Positions 62,720 to 64,000 of a DNA stretch of 64,000 bases are shown one piece after another. Origin of the DNA: Rahnella laticis (lineage in GTDB: Bacteria; Pseudomonadota; Gammaproteobacteria; Enterobacterales; Enterobacteriaceae); NCBI RefSeq assembly GCF_015644585.1, contig NZ_JADOBI010000010.1:1-64000 (forward strand), given 5' to 3'. How positions within the stretch are numbered: the first letter of the stretch is position 1; each line of letters begins with the position of its first letter. A program made the position numbers and the translations under genes. Below the pieces are notes generated by a model, which was not told the DNA's origin, searched no databases, and saw only the letters and a program-made list of their open reading frames with translations.

Positions 62720-62793
62720 CCTGAACTCCTGTACTTGCTGCCAGCGGGAAAACTCAATACAACGAAGAGTGAAGGATTAGCGGTTAAGCGTAA

Positions 62794-62994
62794 TCATCCG
62801 TAACAAAGTTTTTCATGGGGGAGGAGCAGGGAGGATGACGAATTCATGCAACCGGATGAAAGTTCACGTCAAAAATCAAATTCGTGATCTGAATGGCAAA
62901 AAACGAACCATTTTTTTGAGTGATAAGCCACATAACGCCTGAGAGTGTCGGCGGGATCACATTCTGAGGGACGGGGGCGTAGAGGGGGGGATGA
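62794..62994. promoter_or_regulatory. malK/malE divergent control region: MalT and CRP sites
   Basis: The 376-bp gap contains the MalT core GGATGA at 62833-62838, 62854-62859 and 62989-62994, and the reverse at 62794-62799, plus GGGGGAGGAG at 62817-62826. Possible CRP sites are TGTCG-N6-TCACA at 62946-62961 and CGTGA-N6-TGGCA at 62883-62898. This agrees with the MalT-CRP control of the E. coli malEp-malKp region. No gene is present. Confidence 0.7.
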
Positions 62995-63095
62995 TGAAGC
63001 CCTGACGGGTTAAATCCACACTGGCGTCGTACCCTGCCTTTTCCGTCTAAGACGGGAAGAAAACCGACTCCTAACAGGAATAAAAGGACTGGATT

Positions 63096-64000
63096 ATGAC
63101 CCTCAGCATTAAGAAGATCGTGAAACATACACTGGCACTTTCGGCGCTGGCTACTCTGGTGCTGTCATCTTCCGCTTTTGCCAAAATAGAAGAAGGAAAG
63201 CTGGTCATCTGGATCAACGGTGACAAAGGCTATAACGGCCTGGCGGAAGTCGGTAAGAAGTTTGAAAAAGACACCGGTATTAAAGTCACGGTCGAACATC
63301 CGGACAAACTGGAAGAGAAATACCCGCAGGTCGCGGCGACCGGCGGCGGCCCTGACATCATCTTCTGGGCGCACGACCGTTTTGGCGGCTACGCACAATC
63401 GGGCCTGCTGGCTGAAATCAGCCCGGACCAGACCTTCAAAGACAAGCTGTTCCCGTTCACCTGGGACGCCGTGACCTTTAACGGCAAGCTGATCGGCTAC
63501 CCGGTTGCGGTCGAAGCGCTGTCACTGATTTACAACAAAGACATCATCAAAGAAGCGCCAAAAACCTGGGAAGAAATCCCGGCGCTGGACAAAGAACTGC
63601 GCGCTAAAGGCAAGAGCGCCATCATGTGGAACTTGCAGGAACCGTACTTCACCTGGCCTATCATTGCCGCTGACGGCGGTTACGCGTTCAAGTATGAAAA
63701 CGGCAAATACAACATCAAAGACACCGGCGTAAATAACGCAGGTTCTCAGGCCGGTCTGCAATTCATCATCGATCTGGTGAAAAACAAACACATCAACGCC
63801 GACACCGACTATTCCATTGCCGAAGCCGCCTTCAACAAAGGCCAGACCGCGATGACCATCGACGGCCCGTGGGCGTGGTCAAACCTCGACAAGAGCAAAA
63901 TCAATTACGGCGTGACGCTGCTGCCCACTTTCCATGGCAAACCGTCTAAACCGTTCGTCGGCGTGCTGACTGCCGGGATCAACGCCGCCAGCCCGAACAA
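63096..64000 (+). CDS. malE: Maltose/maltodextrin-binding protein MalE (3' truncated by window)
   Basis: The first 301 codons of MalE are present; the gene runs off the end. MalE binds maltose in the periplasm and delivers it to MalFGK2. The signal peptide ends AFA at residue 29, and the mature protein begins [20 protein letters not shown], as in E. coli. Ligand-site segments include [32 protein letters not shown] and [11 protein letters not shown] 63096 follows AAAGGACTGG. malF and malG would be expected next. Confidence 0.96.
   Translation, partial: MTLSIKKIVKHTLALSALATLVLSSSAFAKIEEGKLVIWINGDKGYNGLAEVGKKFEKDTGIKVTVEHPDKLEEKYPQVAATGGGPDIIFWAHDRFGGYAQSGLLAEISPDQTFKDKLFPFTWDAVTFNGKLIGYPVAVEALSLIYNKDIIKEAPKTWEEIPALDKELRAKGKSAIMWNLQEPYFTWPIIAADGGYAFKYENGKYNIKDTGVNNAGSQAGLQFIIDLVKNKHINADTDYSIAEAAFNKGQTAMTIDGPWAWSNLDKSKINYGVTLLPTFHGKPSKPFVGVLTAGINAASPN

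Overview
The window looks like a chromosomal segment of an enterobacterium (order Enterobacterales), probably in the Yersiniaceae/Rahnella/Serratia range. Gene order from exbD to mug follows the Escherichia coli 65-69 min region closely (exbD, exbB, metC, yghB, yqhC, dkgA, ftsP, plsC, parC, mdaB, ygiN, parE, yqiA, cpdA, yqiB, nudF, tolC, ygiB, ygiC, ygiD, ribB, ubiK, hldE, glnE, ygiF, ygiM, cca, uppP, folB, plsY, tsaD, rpsU, dnaG, rpoD, mug, tRNA-Ile2). The proteins are recognisable enterobacterial orthologues, but the loci inserted into this backbone differ from E. coli. The genus is an inference; no rRNA or other decisive marker is present.

Layout. 1-1.5 kb: the 3' end of an Rhs polymorphic toxin gene with an unrecognised C-terminal tip, followed by two AT-rich small genes (a two-helix membrane protein and a lipoprotein) that are candidate immunity genes. 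1.6-3.1 kb: Fur-linked exbBD, which energises TonB. 3.3-6.4 kb: an inserted three-gene TRAP transporter (dctPQM type) with a possible CRP site. 6.5-13.3 kb: metC, the DedA protein yghB, the regulator yqhC divergent from a zinc alcohol dehydrogenase that sits where E. coli has yqhD, then dkgA and ftsP. 13.4-20 kb: plsC, parC, mdaB-ygiN and parE. 20-22.5 kb: the nudF-yqiB-cpdA-yqiA-parE operon, read leftward. 22.6-28.4 kb: tolC with a mar/sox/rob box, ygiBC, ygiD and ribB with an FMN riboswitch. 28.4-46.7 kb: ubiK, an inserted yjeH, hldE, glnE, ygiF, ygiM, cca, uppP, folB, plsY, tsaD and the rpsU-dnaG-rpoD macromolecular synthesis operon, mug and a tRNA.

46.8-54.6 kb: a Fur-box-preceded enterobactin uptake cluster (fepBDGC, convergent fes, divergent fepA) with no siderophore biosynthesis genes nearby. 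ExbBD at the other end of the window would supply energy for FepA. 54.6-58.9 kb: gdhA, ogt, a class A acid phosphatase with a convincing Pho box, a DUF2000 protein and an AraC regulator. 58.9-64 kb: two kinds of intergenic repeat, then the maltose regulon genes malM, lamB and malK, divergent from malE, which runs off the end.

The most interesting points are the unclassified Rhs tip with its putative immunity genes, the PhoB-type promoter and perfect palindrome in front of the phosphatase, the swap of YqhD for a zinc dehydrogenase next to a new palindrome, and the REPIN-like and palindromic repeats around malM.
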